Assembly (NCBI GenBank): GCA_029948255.1 | Contig: JALIZF010001796.1 | Coordinates: 420,001-484,000 of the forward strand | Length of the DNA stretch: 64,000 nucleotides | Source of the DNA: Telmatactis stephensoni | Lineage: Eukaryota > Cnidaria > Anthozoa > Actiniaria > Isophelliidae | Direction of reading: 5' to 3' | Shown: piece by piece, positions 45,375 through 56,693 of the stretch | How positions within the stretch are numbered: position 1 is the first letter of the stretch | Layout of the letters: every line of letters begins with the position of its first letter | Notes under the pieces: model-generated | Seen by the model: only the letters and a program-made list of their open reading frames with translations | Told to the model about the DNA's origin: nothing | Databases searched by the model: none | Program-made: the position numbers and the translations under genes

Positions 45375-46060
45375 TCCACTGGATATGAGCAATCGCGCGC
45401 TCTGATTGGTGGCTATCAGCTCATATCCCGTGAGTAGAGAAAATCAAAATGGCGGATCGTTTTGCCGAACTAACTGAGGACGAAATAAAATCTTTACTAG
45501 AAAACAAAACTCCTAAACAAAAAACAAAAAAGCAACAAAGTTTGAAATGAAAGTATTTGATGGTAAGAAGTACATTTTTTATTTTTCAATGATTATTAAT
45601 ACAGATTTTTACCCAAAATCTACTGTCTCTGTCGCTATTGGCCGGTTTGTTTACAGTCCTCATGCCGGCTAATTATAAACACTTTTTGTGATCTGTTGCG
45701 ACCTTTTTTATTGTAGACTGGTTCCAGAGCTAAATTTGACAAATATATCAACGAGATGTCCAAAACTGAGTTAAATAGCTACTTGAAACTATTTTATGCT
45801 TGATTACTGTTTCGTGCGATTTGTCACGTCCTCGAAAACCGGAAGTAATCTTTAACAATTATTTTTTCCATTAATATTTTTAAACTTGAAAATAATTAAA
45901 ATTACATTTTTCTCAGAATCCAGTGGATGTGGATATAATAAAACAATTATTCCACTCAATCTCGTCGTCCATGGCTAATAGCCGACTCGGTGCAGCGCGC
46001 CTCGTCGGCTATGAGCTCATGTACGACTCGATTTCGTGGAATAATTGTTAATTATTATAT
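45375..46060 (+). mobile_element. Non-autonomous element carrying fragments of a Crypton/KIAA1958-like gene
   Basis: An ATG at 45449 in good context (caaaATGGCGG) starts MADRFAELTEDEIKSLLEN and stops after about 33 codons at TGA. At about 45716, after a ttgtag acceptor-like site, a second stretch reads AKFDKYINEMSKTELNSYLK and LFYA, then stops. The two pieces resemble the N-terminal region of the tyrosine-recombinase-derived proteins abundant in cnidarian genomes. The catalytic domain is missing. The ends share ccactggat and atccagtgg. Confidence 0.45.
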
Positions 46061-46317
46061 TTTGAAAATAATTCAAGAGTTTTGATTGGCTAAGAGCCAC
46101 CGGATAAATTACCATAGTCGCCGGCTAGCTGCCCAAATTTGGAGTTATGAAAATGTTGAAAACCATTATTCGAAGTTATGACGTAATTTTCTCAAATATG
46201 GAAAATTATAGCTTGCGGTATGACGTCACGCTAATTTATGCGATTCATGCCAAAAGCGGGAAAACAATAACAACATGTATTCTAGTCAACAAAGCACAAC
46301 TGAGAAAGAATTATTTT

Positions 46318-46490
46318 CAAAAAATAATAAAACAATTATTGAATTCGTTTCTCGTAGGATATGGGGAATTATTAAGGCCTCGGTTTGTGTTATCTGCCTC
46401 AGCCTTCGGCTTCGGCAGATAACACAAACCTCGGCCTTAATAATTCCCCATATCCTACTCGACCTCATCCAATAATTGCTTAATATTCGG
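46318..46490. mobile_element. Near-perfect hairpin, about 170 bp
   Basis: The arms caattattgaattcgt... ggatatggggaattattaag ... cggtttgtgttatctgcc and their complements fold around ttcggcttcgg. The arms match almost base for base over 75 bp. Confidence 0.8.
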
Positions 46491-46945
46491 ATAAAAAATT
46501 ATTTTGAGGACATAGATTTAAATGAATATTTTTCTTCGATAAGCTACTAAACTCAATGTCCTTAACTTTTTAAAGGTACTTTTATGATGTCATGTGACCT
46601 GATGACGTCATAATCAACAAATATATTGTAAACTTCAAAGTAAAATGTGGTCGTGAGTATAACTCAAGACTCCAAAGTAACCACACTATGTGAGCCTTAA
46701 CGTACTTCACAAAATACAACCCGCAAAACCTGTCTTTCACTTAACATTGTTGAGTATAAATCAAATTTTAAAAGAAAACAGTGAAAGTCACGTGACCTGT
46801 TTTAGGCTTTATCTCACTAAAGAAACACTGTAGTCAGGTTTTGCGGGTTGTATGTTGTGAAGTACATTAAGGCTCACAGTTAAGCTTGGTTATTTTGGAG
46901 TCTTGAGTTATACTCGCGACTGCATTTTAATTTGAAGTTTACAAT

Positions 46946-47805
46946 TCTTGGTTTTCACGTGACGTCATCAAAAAACTTCCATGCTTCATATAGATCACTT
47001 AAGGCTGGGTCTATATGTTCTTTATATCCATAACAGAAGTTGTTCCTGAATATTTGAGCTATTTCCGTTGTTTGGTTTTCGGGTTATCAGAGGTAAAAAT
47101 CCTGTCACGCAACTATTGTCACGCGTATCAATTCAATTCAATTCAATTTCTTTATTCACACATAAATAAAAGACAATTACAAAAACAAATATAAAGCTAT
47201 AAATGGCATTAAATAGATAATATGGCTGCTAAAATTAAAAATATAAATGTCAATTATTGAAAATTGTGTGCAGTGGTCAAAGGAGCATGGACAGACAAAT
47301 TTCCTACAAACTACGCACATTTGGCTTGGTCTACGAATAAAACTTTTGTTTAGAAGACATCTGGATCGAAATAAACGATTTAACTGTTATTTTTATGTGG
47401 TTTTGCCAATTCGTCACCAACATGGCGGCGCCATGCATACATTTCTTACTATAAAGAATGAGTTTGTGGAATCGTAAATATCTTCGCAAAAAAAAATCTT
47501 TTAAGCTCAAAATTTCTTCCAGATCTGAAGTTTTACTTGCTCTTTACAAGGATGTACATTGATTTTACTCAGGGATGTGAAATCCGCTGATATTTTGGTG
47601 ACCCGTAGAGTGATACCAACCACGAAGTGCCATACATTTCTTACTAAAGAATGAGCAGTTAAAATGGCAATATCTTCGCAACAAAAACTCGTTTCAATTC
47701 AAAATTTTGCAGAGTTACATAGTTTTATGTGCTCTTTTGAGTGAATGACATTTGATTTCACTCAGGGCTCTGGAAATTTTTCGATGACGTAAGTGAAAAC
47801 CAAGA
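46946..47805. mobile_element. 860-bp element with tcttggttttcac termini, absent from unit A
   Basis: The ends tcttggttttcacgtgacgt and acgtaagtgaaaaccaaga are inverted. Unit A has uninterrupted tttacaatataatattt at the site, so insertion duplicated only 2-3 bp (AT or AAT). Inside are atggcggcgccatg and an attcaattcaatttctttat repeat. No transposase frame is visible. Confidence 0.8.
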
Positions 47806-48165
47806 ATATAATATTTGTTGATTATAACGTCATCAGGTCACCTGACATCATAAAAGTACCTTCAAAAAGTCAAGGACGTCGAGTTTAGTAGCTTATCGAA
47901 GAAAAATATTCAGTTGAATCTTCTATGTCCTCAAAATAATTTTTTATCCGAATTTTAGTGAATTTGCGATCGACCCACTTGAGTTTGTGTGACTGTTTTC
48001 GGGTCATCCACTACTGTTAGAACGAAGCTCACGATTTGTTAAATTAATGACAAAAACAAAGAATATGTAGATTTCTTTGAACAATGTCTTTTTGTTCTAC
48101 TTGTCGCCTGTGGCATTGTTTCCTTCCGACTGTAGTGTAATATTACTGCTTATTTCCCAATATTA

Positions 48166-48288
48166 GGCCTAGTTCGAACGTCGCATCTCACATGTGCTAG
48201 CGCTGAATTCAATGCAAAAGAGATGATAATGAGTAGAAACAAAAGATTTGACTTATTAGCATTGAATTCGGTACATGTGAGATGCGAC
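48166..48288. mobile_element. PIF/Harbinger-like MITE, right end truncated, absent from unit A
   Basis: It begins ggcctagttcgaacgtcgca after TTA and has inverted arms gctgaattcaatgc/gcattgaattcgg and cacatgtg pairs. It resembles the element at 32677. The right terminal ggcc is missing, and unit A lacks the insert. Confidence 0.6.
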
Positions 48289-48559
48289 ATTGTGACAAAC
48301 CTCCTGGGAAATGATCTGTTTTGAAACTTGTCGGGTTATTGCTGAAATTCCTTTGGGATACTCATGAATTTTTGAAGAGTGAAAACAGAAAGTGAATCCT
48401 CAAGAGGTTTGTCACATTTGGGAAAACATGACAGATTAGGTCCGGGGATTAGGTGTATTAACTGCTTTTTCATATTTTCATTTATTTAGAAAAAAATCAA
48501 AAATAAATTTGCATTTGTCTCAGATTCAGATTAACGAAAGTCAACATTATTTTAAATGG

Positions 48560-49735
48560 GTGTATAGTGTATTATTCTGTTTCAGTCATTGTTATTAATA
48601 AGGTATGGACACGCAACTCCGACCGGAGTCTCCTCCGATACGAAGTAGCAGGCAGCCAGTCGAGGTGCTCCTGCACCCCGGCTGAACTGGGTGGGGAGGG
48701 TGGGTCGTGATCTCTATTCGGGCCCCGACTCTGATTTCTTGACCAAGTAATGCTTGCAAAGGCGTCCTTTTAATTTATATAAACTGGAAACCAATCAGAA
48801 CTGCCTATTTTTACCGCCACGGAACATTCCTTCGTGAAAGGGGTCATAAACAACATTCCCTCAACAGAATATACATATTCAATGACTTTGCATAGTTAAT
48901 AATAAGCATCGTATTGTAAAGAAAGGTCTGAACCCAGGTGAAAATAATAGATGACAGAACGTGCATGACTACAACTAGTCAGAAAACTTGTTTTCACCCA
49001 GCAATTTTTTGTTCTTGCTTTAAATCTCTTTGTCGTCGGCGTCTCAAAATAACGAGCAAAAGGACCAAAAGAAGTAGGTGGTCTTCGTTTTTATCACCCG
49101 ACATTTTGAATCTCCGGAAAAACACCATAGAAACGAGCACGAAACGGAGGCTTACGATTCTGATTGCGTTGTTTTGATTCACACTAAATCGTAAGCTTCT
49201 TGCGATTTTGATTGCGATTACGATTCCGATTCCGACGCTTACGACGCTAGTGTGAACCAGGCTTAGCCAATCAAAAAACGTTGAGTAACGCGACGTCACG
49301 CGACAATAAAAAGGTATCGGAAAATGCTCCTTTTGGGCTAAAACCAAGATCCGTTGGATAATAAATAACATATTAGACAGTGTTTGTGTGGAGTATGGCT
49401 GGATATTTTACACGTCAACTTGTATTACTGCGTGACTCGTAAAAATATCCAGCCATACTCCACACAAAACTGTCTAATACGAATATATATATAGCAAACT
49501 GAGATTTTGTATGTTTTTACTGTTATAGAACCTTTTCACATCATACATTCAGGAGTTTGGGCTTCCAGTGTTAGGGGGAAAACTTCCTCACCCCCAGTTC
49601 AGTGCTTGGACTTCCTGTGTATAGAACCACGTTCCTTTTAGAACCTTTTCACATCATACATTCAGGAGTTTGGGCTTCCTGTTACGCGATATGATTGTTT
49701 GTCCAGATTTTTTTAGATAGGCGTTTTAATAAGAG
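48560..49735. other. Unit B upstream region of PM20D2-B with unit-specific insertions
   Basis: It holds an unidentified GC-richer insert (about 48575-48897) and a diverged repeat with tacgattccgattccg runs (49100-49265). A hairpin lies at 49371-49479 (tattagacag... and its complement tgtctaata). A 41-bp segment starting agaaccttttcacatcatac is duplicated (49527 and 49640). The PM20D2-B promoter should lie in its last few hundred bases. Confidence 0.5.
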
Positions 49736-52700
49736 ATGCAGGTGGAGAATACTAAAGATGAATTATTGAAAAAGCTAAAAGAAATTGCTACTAGAGCCAT
49801 AGATAACGCTGGCTCCAAGCTGTTTGAGCTCAACCAAAAAATATGGAAAAATCCAGAGCTTGGTTTTGAAGAGAAATTTGCCCACGATGTGTTGACAAAC
49901 TTCTTGGAAGAAGAAGGGTTTCAAGTAACTCGTGGCTCATATGGTGGACTTGATACAGCCTTTCGTGCCGTGAGTGGTAAATCTAGTAAAATATCTGTTG
50001 GTATTTTATGTGAATTTGACGCTTTACCCGGAATAGGACATGCCTGTGGACATAACCTTATTGCCGAGACTGGAGTTGGTGCTGCTTTAGGTAATGTATA
50101 TTGAGTCAATTGAAAAAACCTTGTCGGGTCTAAAAACATAGAACATAGAAGCTGAGACCGAAATGGTGCTTGGGATGTGAATAATAATATTCTGATTTAT
50201 TCATTTACGCTGTGCCTTCGATGCAAAATGCTGACAGCAAATGCAGGACCTGCATTGGCGGGCCGTTTGGCTTCGAATTTTTTCGGTTGCAGCGTAAATG
50301 AATAAATCAGAATATAACTGATTATTCACCGATCACCATTTCGGCCTCAGCTTCTATGTTCTATGTTTTTAGACCCGACAACGTTTCTTCAATTGACTAT
50401 AGATGACTTTCAAAAATGGCGGCTCATTGTTCACAAGAACGAGGCCAGAAAGGCCTCTAAAATCATTATGGCATCAAATGAGTCTAAGTATATCCTGTAA
50501 AATGCACAGAAAATAGGTATTTCAAAAGGAAGAAGAACACATCGTCTTTGATAGCAATAGAAGTGCCGCCATGCTTGTTTTTTGGGCACAAGACCTTTGT
50601 GGCCTCGTTCTCATGTACTAGGCCTCCATTTTTGAAAGTTGTCTATTAGACTATAAATGATTCTTTACAAAAAAACCCAGAGCCATCCGAATTTTTACTA
50701 GTAAAGTATAGTAGCCAGAGTGAGAGTCCGAGAAAGCTTGTCATCGTGTGCTCAAAATCCAAATTTTGGGTTAGAATTGTTCTAAGCACATTGCATTGTT
50801 CTATAACTTTAAGCTTAAGTACTTTGTTGTTTTAACCATAGCTTGACCACAACTTGTAAAGCTGAATTATCTCATTTACATGATTATCGGAATATTGTAT
50901 TTGACATCTCTCGTCGCAATCACACTCTGGATATTCTTTACAACCTTTACCCATTTAGCTACAAATGAAGCTGCACTTTAATAGATTTCGTGCTACAGCA
51001 GATGTTCAAAGGGCATAAATTAAAATTCCATTGTAATTTGTAATTTTCCCCAAATGCTTTCCATTTCAGTCTGAAGTACTTTTTCACATGAAGATGTCAA
51101 AAAGGTGATAAGTCAAACTGGAAATTTAAAATGCTTGTTTGCAAAGCTTTGAAGAAATTTCTCTCATATAGAGTTTTATAAAGAACTTGATTTTCTCTTG
51201 TATATTGCAGGCTTTTTAACGGACAATGAAGGCCACAAAAGTTTGTAAATTCATAAAATTTATTAGATTATTTATACAGACAACTACTTTGACCTCTATA
51301 GCTTGCCCTTGATTTGACAGACAAATTAATGCATTTAATGCATTACGTCACAGACAAGACTTTCTTTTTACTTTACTTGACTTTAATAGTTTCCACAACT
51401 TACAAACGGTTATGAGGAAGACCTGAAAAAGGAAATCCTTCCCTTACAAGCAGGCTACCCAATTAACAAAGAAGGCTAACAAAGAAGAGGAGAAAATTAA
51501 ATAATTTAAAAATAAATTTTCAGCTTAACCGACAGCTGAAATCTGAGCCTCTGCTCTTTCCCCTACACCTAGATTTTTTCATTTTAAAATATGTTATAGA
51601 TGTTTGAAAGAACTCTGTTTAAAGGAGGAAAAAAAGGGGGGGTCACTGTATTCGTTTCTGAGATATTGAGCCGTACAGTTTGAAAATTTGGCCACTATCT
51701 TGAATACCCAGAGAAGACTGTCCAGTAGAATCTTTTCTGCAGTTTTTTGCAGCCTGAATAATTGTTTTTCCTCGGTCAAATTCCTTCCCCCCTTTGTTCC
51801 TTTTTTAAAGTAATTTCCATTTCAAAAATCAAAAAAATTAAGTAATAAATTTTTTTTAGGCTGCCATCTATTGAGAGGGAGCACACACTAGCATGTGCAG
51901 TAAAAGTGCATGTGAGTAATGCCTGCAAACATCCTTAAACTAAAGAGCAGAGAGGAACAGTTTAGGGAGTAAGGAGAAAATGCCCCAAAAAGTAGGAAGG
52001 TGGGAGAAAAGAGGCAGAAAAACTGGCTTGGGAGAAAGGAGGAGTACAAATAAGAAAGGAAATGAAGATATGGAGAATTTATATTTTTTTCTTTGGGTCA
52101 GCAGAATATGCATTTTTTTGAAACATTTGATGACATATAACTCAACTTTATGGATGGATGGATGAATGGATGGATGGATGTGAATGAATGATTAAAGGAT
52201 TGAGTAGATGACATCAATTGTACCCACAATTTAGATACAATTAAGATGTCTCTTTGAAATATGAGGAAATCTTTTAGTTTATCTTCAGCACTGGGACAGG
52301 ATAAAATCTGGGACGGGGGGTGGAGGGGGCGGGGAACCATACCATATTTGTGATCAGAAAATGTATTTTTTCATACCTGATTCAGCCACAAAAGGTGATT
52401 TTCTCTTAAAAATGTACCATATTTCAGAAATATGGTACATTTAAAAAATAATTATATTTCAAAATATTTTGTATAAACATTTATTAATAAATTTTGTCCT
52501 AACAGTATTTTAAGGGCTTCCTAAAGTAGGTAAAAACTGCAAAAAAGATTTTCTTTTGTCACTGTCAGGTCTAAAAGCTGCCCTGGATGCTGCCAAGATA
52601 GAGCTTGGTCGTGTTGTGGTTTTAGGAACACCAGGAGAAGAAGGCCTTGGGGGAAAAGTTGTCATGATTAACAATGGCTGCTTTGATGATGTTGATATTT

Positions 52701-54628
52701 GCATGATGGCACATCCTAAGCCATTTAATGCCATCTATCCTGCATGTCTTGCACGACGTGAGTTGAAAGTAACTTACTCTGGACAGGCTGCCCATGCTGC
52801 AGCATTTCCATGGGAAGGAGTCAATGCTTTAGATGCTGCTGTAATGGCATATAATAGTATCAGTATGATGCGACAACAGATGCGTCCTCGTTGGCGAGTA
52901 CATGGTGTTATTACCAATGGTGGTGTGAAACCCAATATTATACCAGATAGTGCAAGTTTATCATATTACATTAGGACTCCAAATGAAGTGGAAATGGTTG
53001 AGTTAGCAGAAAAGATTCAACATTGCTTTGAAGCAGCATCTAAGGCCACAGGTAATAATTGAAAACAAAATTCTGACATACAGTGAACTCCCTCAATGCA
53101 GACACCTCTCTAAGGTGGACATATTGTCTGTAACCAAACTGCTTCTAAAGCAAACACCTCTCTAAGGCAGACACTAAAAACTGGTTTTTACACTAGTTAG
53201 TGTCCACCTTAGAGAAAGTTCACTGTACTTGCTATGGTAATTTTTTATTGTATATACAGTCAAACCTCCCAAAATACTGATCACCCAAAATATCAAATTT
53301 AGGTGTTTTCTTAATGGTGTTGTTCAACTACAAGAGTTAACATCATGGGGTGTAGGTGGGGGAATGGGGGTGGTTAAATTTTAATTCTGATATATTAATT
53401 TGTTAGCATTCACTTCTAATGTAGTGGTAAGAGCACAATGAGCTAATAAAAATGTCTGTCTGTCTGCAGTCTATATATGGAAACTACAGATAATTTACAG
53501 ATAAATAACCACTTTGTGTAATCACGCATTGCTGATGATGAGAGCAGGACTGTCAAAACATGTCCAAATAAAATGAAGTTTCATCTTAAAGTGTCATCCA
53601 CATTTTAAAACTAATATCCAGTTTGCTGCTACTCTGTCCATTCAGAGATAATTTACTTCTCATAAACCTGTGTAAGAGCCATACCCATTTTCCATGATAT
53701 TAAATATTTTCCTCAAATCTGTACAATATTACAATGACCTTATTGACTTTGATTAGGGGTGGATTTAGGGGAGGGGAGTGCTCGCCCCCTCCTTAGACAA
53801 CCTTGAGCCTTTATTCCTCAATATTTTATAAAAAATATCCTCTGTGTAGTTTCCAGTTTATATGATGTGTACCCCTCCTGAAGGTAATCCTGAATCTGCC
53901 CCTGTCAATGAAGCTAAAGCAACATAATTCAATTTTTGCCCAATGAGAGAAGGGATTATGGGTTAAGTGATTGCTCAGGTCAAAAGCAAAGGAAAATGGC
54001 AAATTATCAGCTCTGAAAGGGGTTGCAATTGCTTACGAGAGGTGCCGATTGATTTGTATGGGAAACGTTTGGTATTTTTGAAAAGTGGTCATATTATAGA
54101 GGTGTTTGCTTATGGGAGGTGATCACAGGTGGAGGTTTGAATGTAGTTAGACATTTCCTTTTCTATCCAATTTTTCTTTTCACTCCTTACCACAGGAACC
54201 CCCTCCGTTTGTTGTAAATGTTTGTTATTGTTGTAGGCTGCTCAGTTAAGATAGAATGGGGCGAAAGACCATATTCCAATATGACCACCAATGAGGTACT
54301 TGGCCAGCTGTACCAAACAAATGCTGAATCACTGGGTTTGACCTTCCCACCAAGAGATGAGCAAGAAAGAGCACCTGTTGGATCAACTGACATGGGAAAT
54401 GTATCCCATGTTAAGCCTTCTATCCATCCTTGGTATGATATTGATACTAATGAACCTAATCATACTGCATCTTTTACTGTTGCCGCTGGCCGACCACAAG
54501 CACATCAGAAGACTTTATTGCAGTGTCAAGCCTTAGCAATGGTGGCACTGGATGTGATGTGTAGTGACAACTTAATGGCAGACATCAAAGCTGATTTTGA
54601 CAGGGCTCATGCATCAGAAAAAATATGA
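49736..54628 (+). CDS. PM20D2: PM20D2-like M20 metallopeptidase, copy B, three exons
   Basis: Exons are 49736-50090, 52569-53051 and 54237-54628, phase-matched; the protein is 409 aa. The first ATG gives MQVENTKDE, three residues longer than copy A. The cag before GTGGAG could also act as a splice acceptor, so the start is less certain. HACGHN, GTPGEEG, CMMAHP and STDMGNVSH are kept, so it should be active. In exon 2, residues about 145-234 differ strongly from copy A (for example LARRELKVTYSGQAAHAAAF against LALKRLKVTYKGYAAHAAAF), while flanking codons are identical. The C-terminus is ASEKI rather than ASEK. The introns carry the same MITEs as copy A. Confidence 0.93.
50105..50644. mobile_element. 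Two shared hairpin MITEs in PM20D2-B intron 1
   Basis: These are the unit B counterparts of 34132-34424 and 34431-34671, almost identical in sequence (50105-50397 and 50404-50644). Confidence 0.75.
53081..54145. mobile_element. Shared pogo-like elements in PM20D2-B intron 2
   Basis: These are the counterparts of the unit A elements: a 145-bp one with cagtgaactccc ends (53081-53225) and a longer one with cagtcaaacctccc and ggaggtttgaatg ends (from about 53257). Confidence 0.6.
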
Positions 54629-54820
54629 ATTATTAAGAAAAATGAGAATCAAACAATTTCCATTTTCTCCCTGATGGTGGACCATAGGTCTGAAAGTTTG
54701 GATTAAACACCTTTCTTAATGTGCAAGAAACACCATTACAAATCATGATTCCCACATGTGCAAAGTTAGTTAGAGAATTTACTACTATAGTTTGAATTGT
54801 TTGATGTTTATAATTATACT

Positions 54821-55001
54821 CAGGGGCGGATTTAGGGGAGGGGTACAGGGGGTGCGCACCCCCTCCTGAGACGACTCAGAATCCTTTTTTCTCAATATTT
54901 TTCCAAAATATCCTCTCGGCAGTTTCCAATTTATATGATGGTGCACCCACGCCTGAACACGGTGCACCCCCCTCCTGAAGATAATCCAGGATCCGCCCCT
55001 G
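54821..55001. mobile_element. CAGGGGCGG-type hAT-like MITE, absent from unit A
   Basis: The ends caggggcggatttagg and ccaggatccgcccctg are inverted. After removing the second element nested at its right edge, the flanks are atact on both sides. Unit A has a single attatactttcc at the site (about 38650). A 5-bp target duplication is therefore inferred. Confidence 0.75.
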
Positions 55002-55004
55002 ATA

Positions 55005-55083
55005 TAGCCAGCGTGCAGCCGTTTATTTACCCGTAATAAACGTCTGGTTTATTACGGGTAAATAAACGGCTGCACGCAGGCTA
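55005..55083. mobile_element. 79-bp hairpin element inserted at the edge of the CAGGGGCGG element
   Basis: The ends tagccagcgtgcagccgttt and aaacggctgcacgcaggcta form a hairpin. They are flanked by the 9-bp repeat cccctgata (54996-55004, 55084-55092). The target includes the last bases of the older element, so the insertion order is clear. Confidence 0.85.
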
Positions 55084-56693
55084 CCCCTGATACTTTCCTC
55101 CAAATGATAAGCAAAAGACAAAATGGTACAGGATAGCTGTAGGGGCAAGAATTTGGTTGAAACGTCCACGTACCACACCTCTTTACAATAATCTAATCAA
55201 CAGATTTCCCGGGCAGATTTCCCAATGCTCATTTTGGTCTCATCAACTTCTAGGTTTTGAAAGATCAATTTTTGTACAAATACGTATATAACTAAAATAA
55301 TTAAATCAGTAGTCTGAGAGATAAGAATTTGTAGTCCTAGTATTAGCTTCCCATGTTTGTGACTTACGATCAAAAATCAAACGATGGACGAAACAACGTG
55401 AGTGTATATGTATACAATAGTTGATTGTGTAGGCTATTTGGGGAGTGCCATCTATAACGTATAGACTTTTTTGTGTGTAATAATAATAATTATAATGAAC
55501 ATATATATATATAGTGCCTATATAGAATCTGCTCTGGGCGCTTTACAAAAGCACATAACATGCATGCATGGTAGACTGTGAGCATAGGATGGAGCCTTGG
55601 GCTGCCACTACACAGTCCGTATATGATGTCCATGAAATACAAATTACCGTTTAAAATTACAATTAGAGTACTCTAACACACAATAAAATAAAAGTTCACT
55701 GATGCATGGTGGCCGTTGGCTCAGTCGAGCTCATCCGTCCTTTGTATATGTGCGTATATTCCTTACTGGATCATGCTTGAGGATCAGAGATAACAGGAGA
55801 TGACAATTTCCATCAATTGCTTTTATTTCCATACTATACTGGTACAATGTGCGAAATTAACAGGGCAATCTATTCTTTGACGTCATCTGTTCATATTTTT
55901 CTTGGAAGACCTTGTATCTCTGACCTTCCACTTTCCACATTTTATTGTGTATTACAAAATATTTGAGATAGAAGATACGCGCTGATTGGCTAGCTCGCAG
56001 AAAAACGTTGAAAATGTTTTATAAAAGCAATATAAAACTAACACAAACCAAAACGAAGTTGCTTACACAAAGATGTATCAAAGACAATTTGCTCTCTAAT
56101 TGTGGTCATCTATCTTATCTTTTCAGCTCAGACTTTTTGATCTTTGATTAGTTTTGTGATAATCACTTGTTATGGTGCTTACATTTTTACAAATCCTGCT
56201 ATTTTGAACCCTTAGGTAAAACTAACAAAAGCAGTTTGAGATGTATAGTTTGGATTCCATCCATGCAGTTACCTGATAGTAATATTGACTGGAAATATAC
56301 TCCAATGGTATTAGGTTTTGTGATAAATTTCCGTACAAATTTGGCGAAACTTGTTTCACCATTTTCATGCTATGTTCTTTTGCACACAGTGCAGTTTTGT
56401 GCTCATATTTTAGTGTTATATCAACATACATCTATTCTGACTAGGGTGTCATCTTCGATTTCCAGCCCTGATGAGTTCTGGTTGTCCTGACAATTAATTG
56501 AAGGAGTGCTCATAAAAACGGCCTAAGTGACTTGTGATTTTCTCCCGTGTTATAAAATAATGTCAATTAGCTTTTCTATGTTCAAAAATCAAATTCTGGA
56601 CATTCAACAAAAACTCACTTAGGCCGTTTTCAAGGTCAGCCCTTCATTTGTACATATTCAAAGAAATAGTTGCGTACACGTTTGTAACTGTCT

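Larger units (their letters stand above)
54629..56693. other. Unit B intergenic region between convergent PM20D2-B and the receptor gene
   Basis: It contains 3' UTR sequence, two nested transposons at 54821-55083, a short AAT/TA-rich repeat with the ggcgctttac motif (55480-55560) and the small hairpin also found in unit A (about 56513-56630). No gene is seen. Confidence 0.55.
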
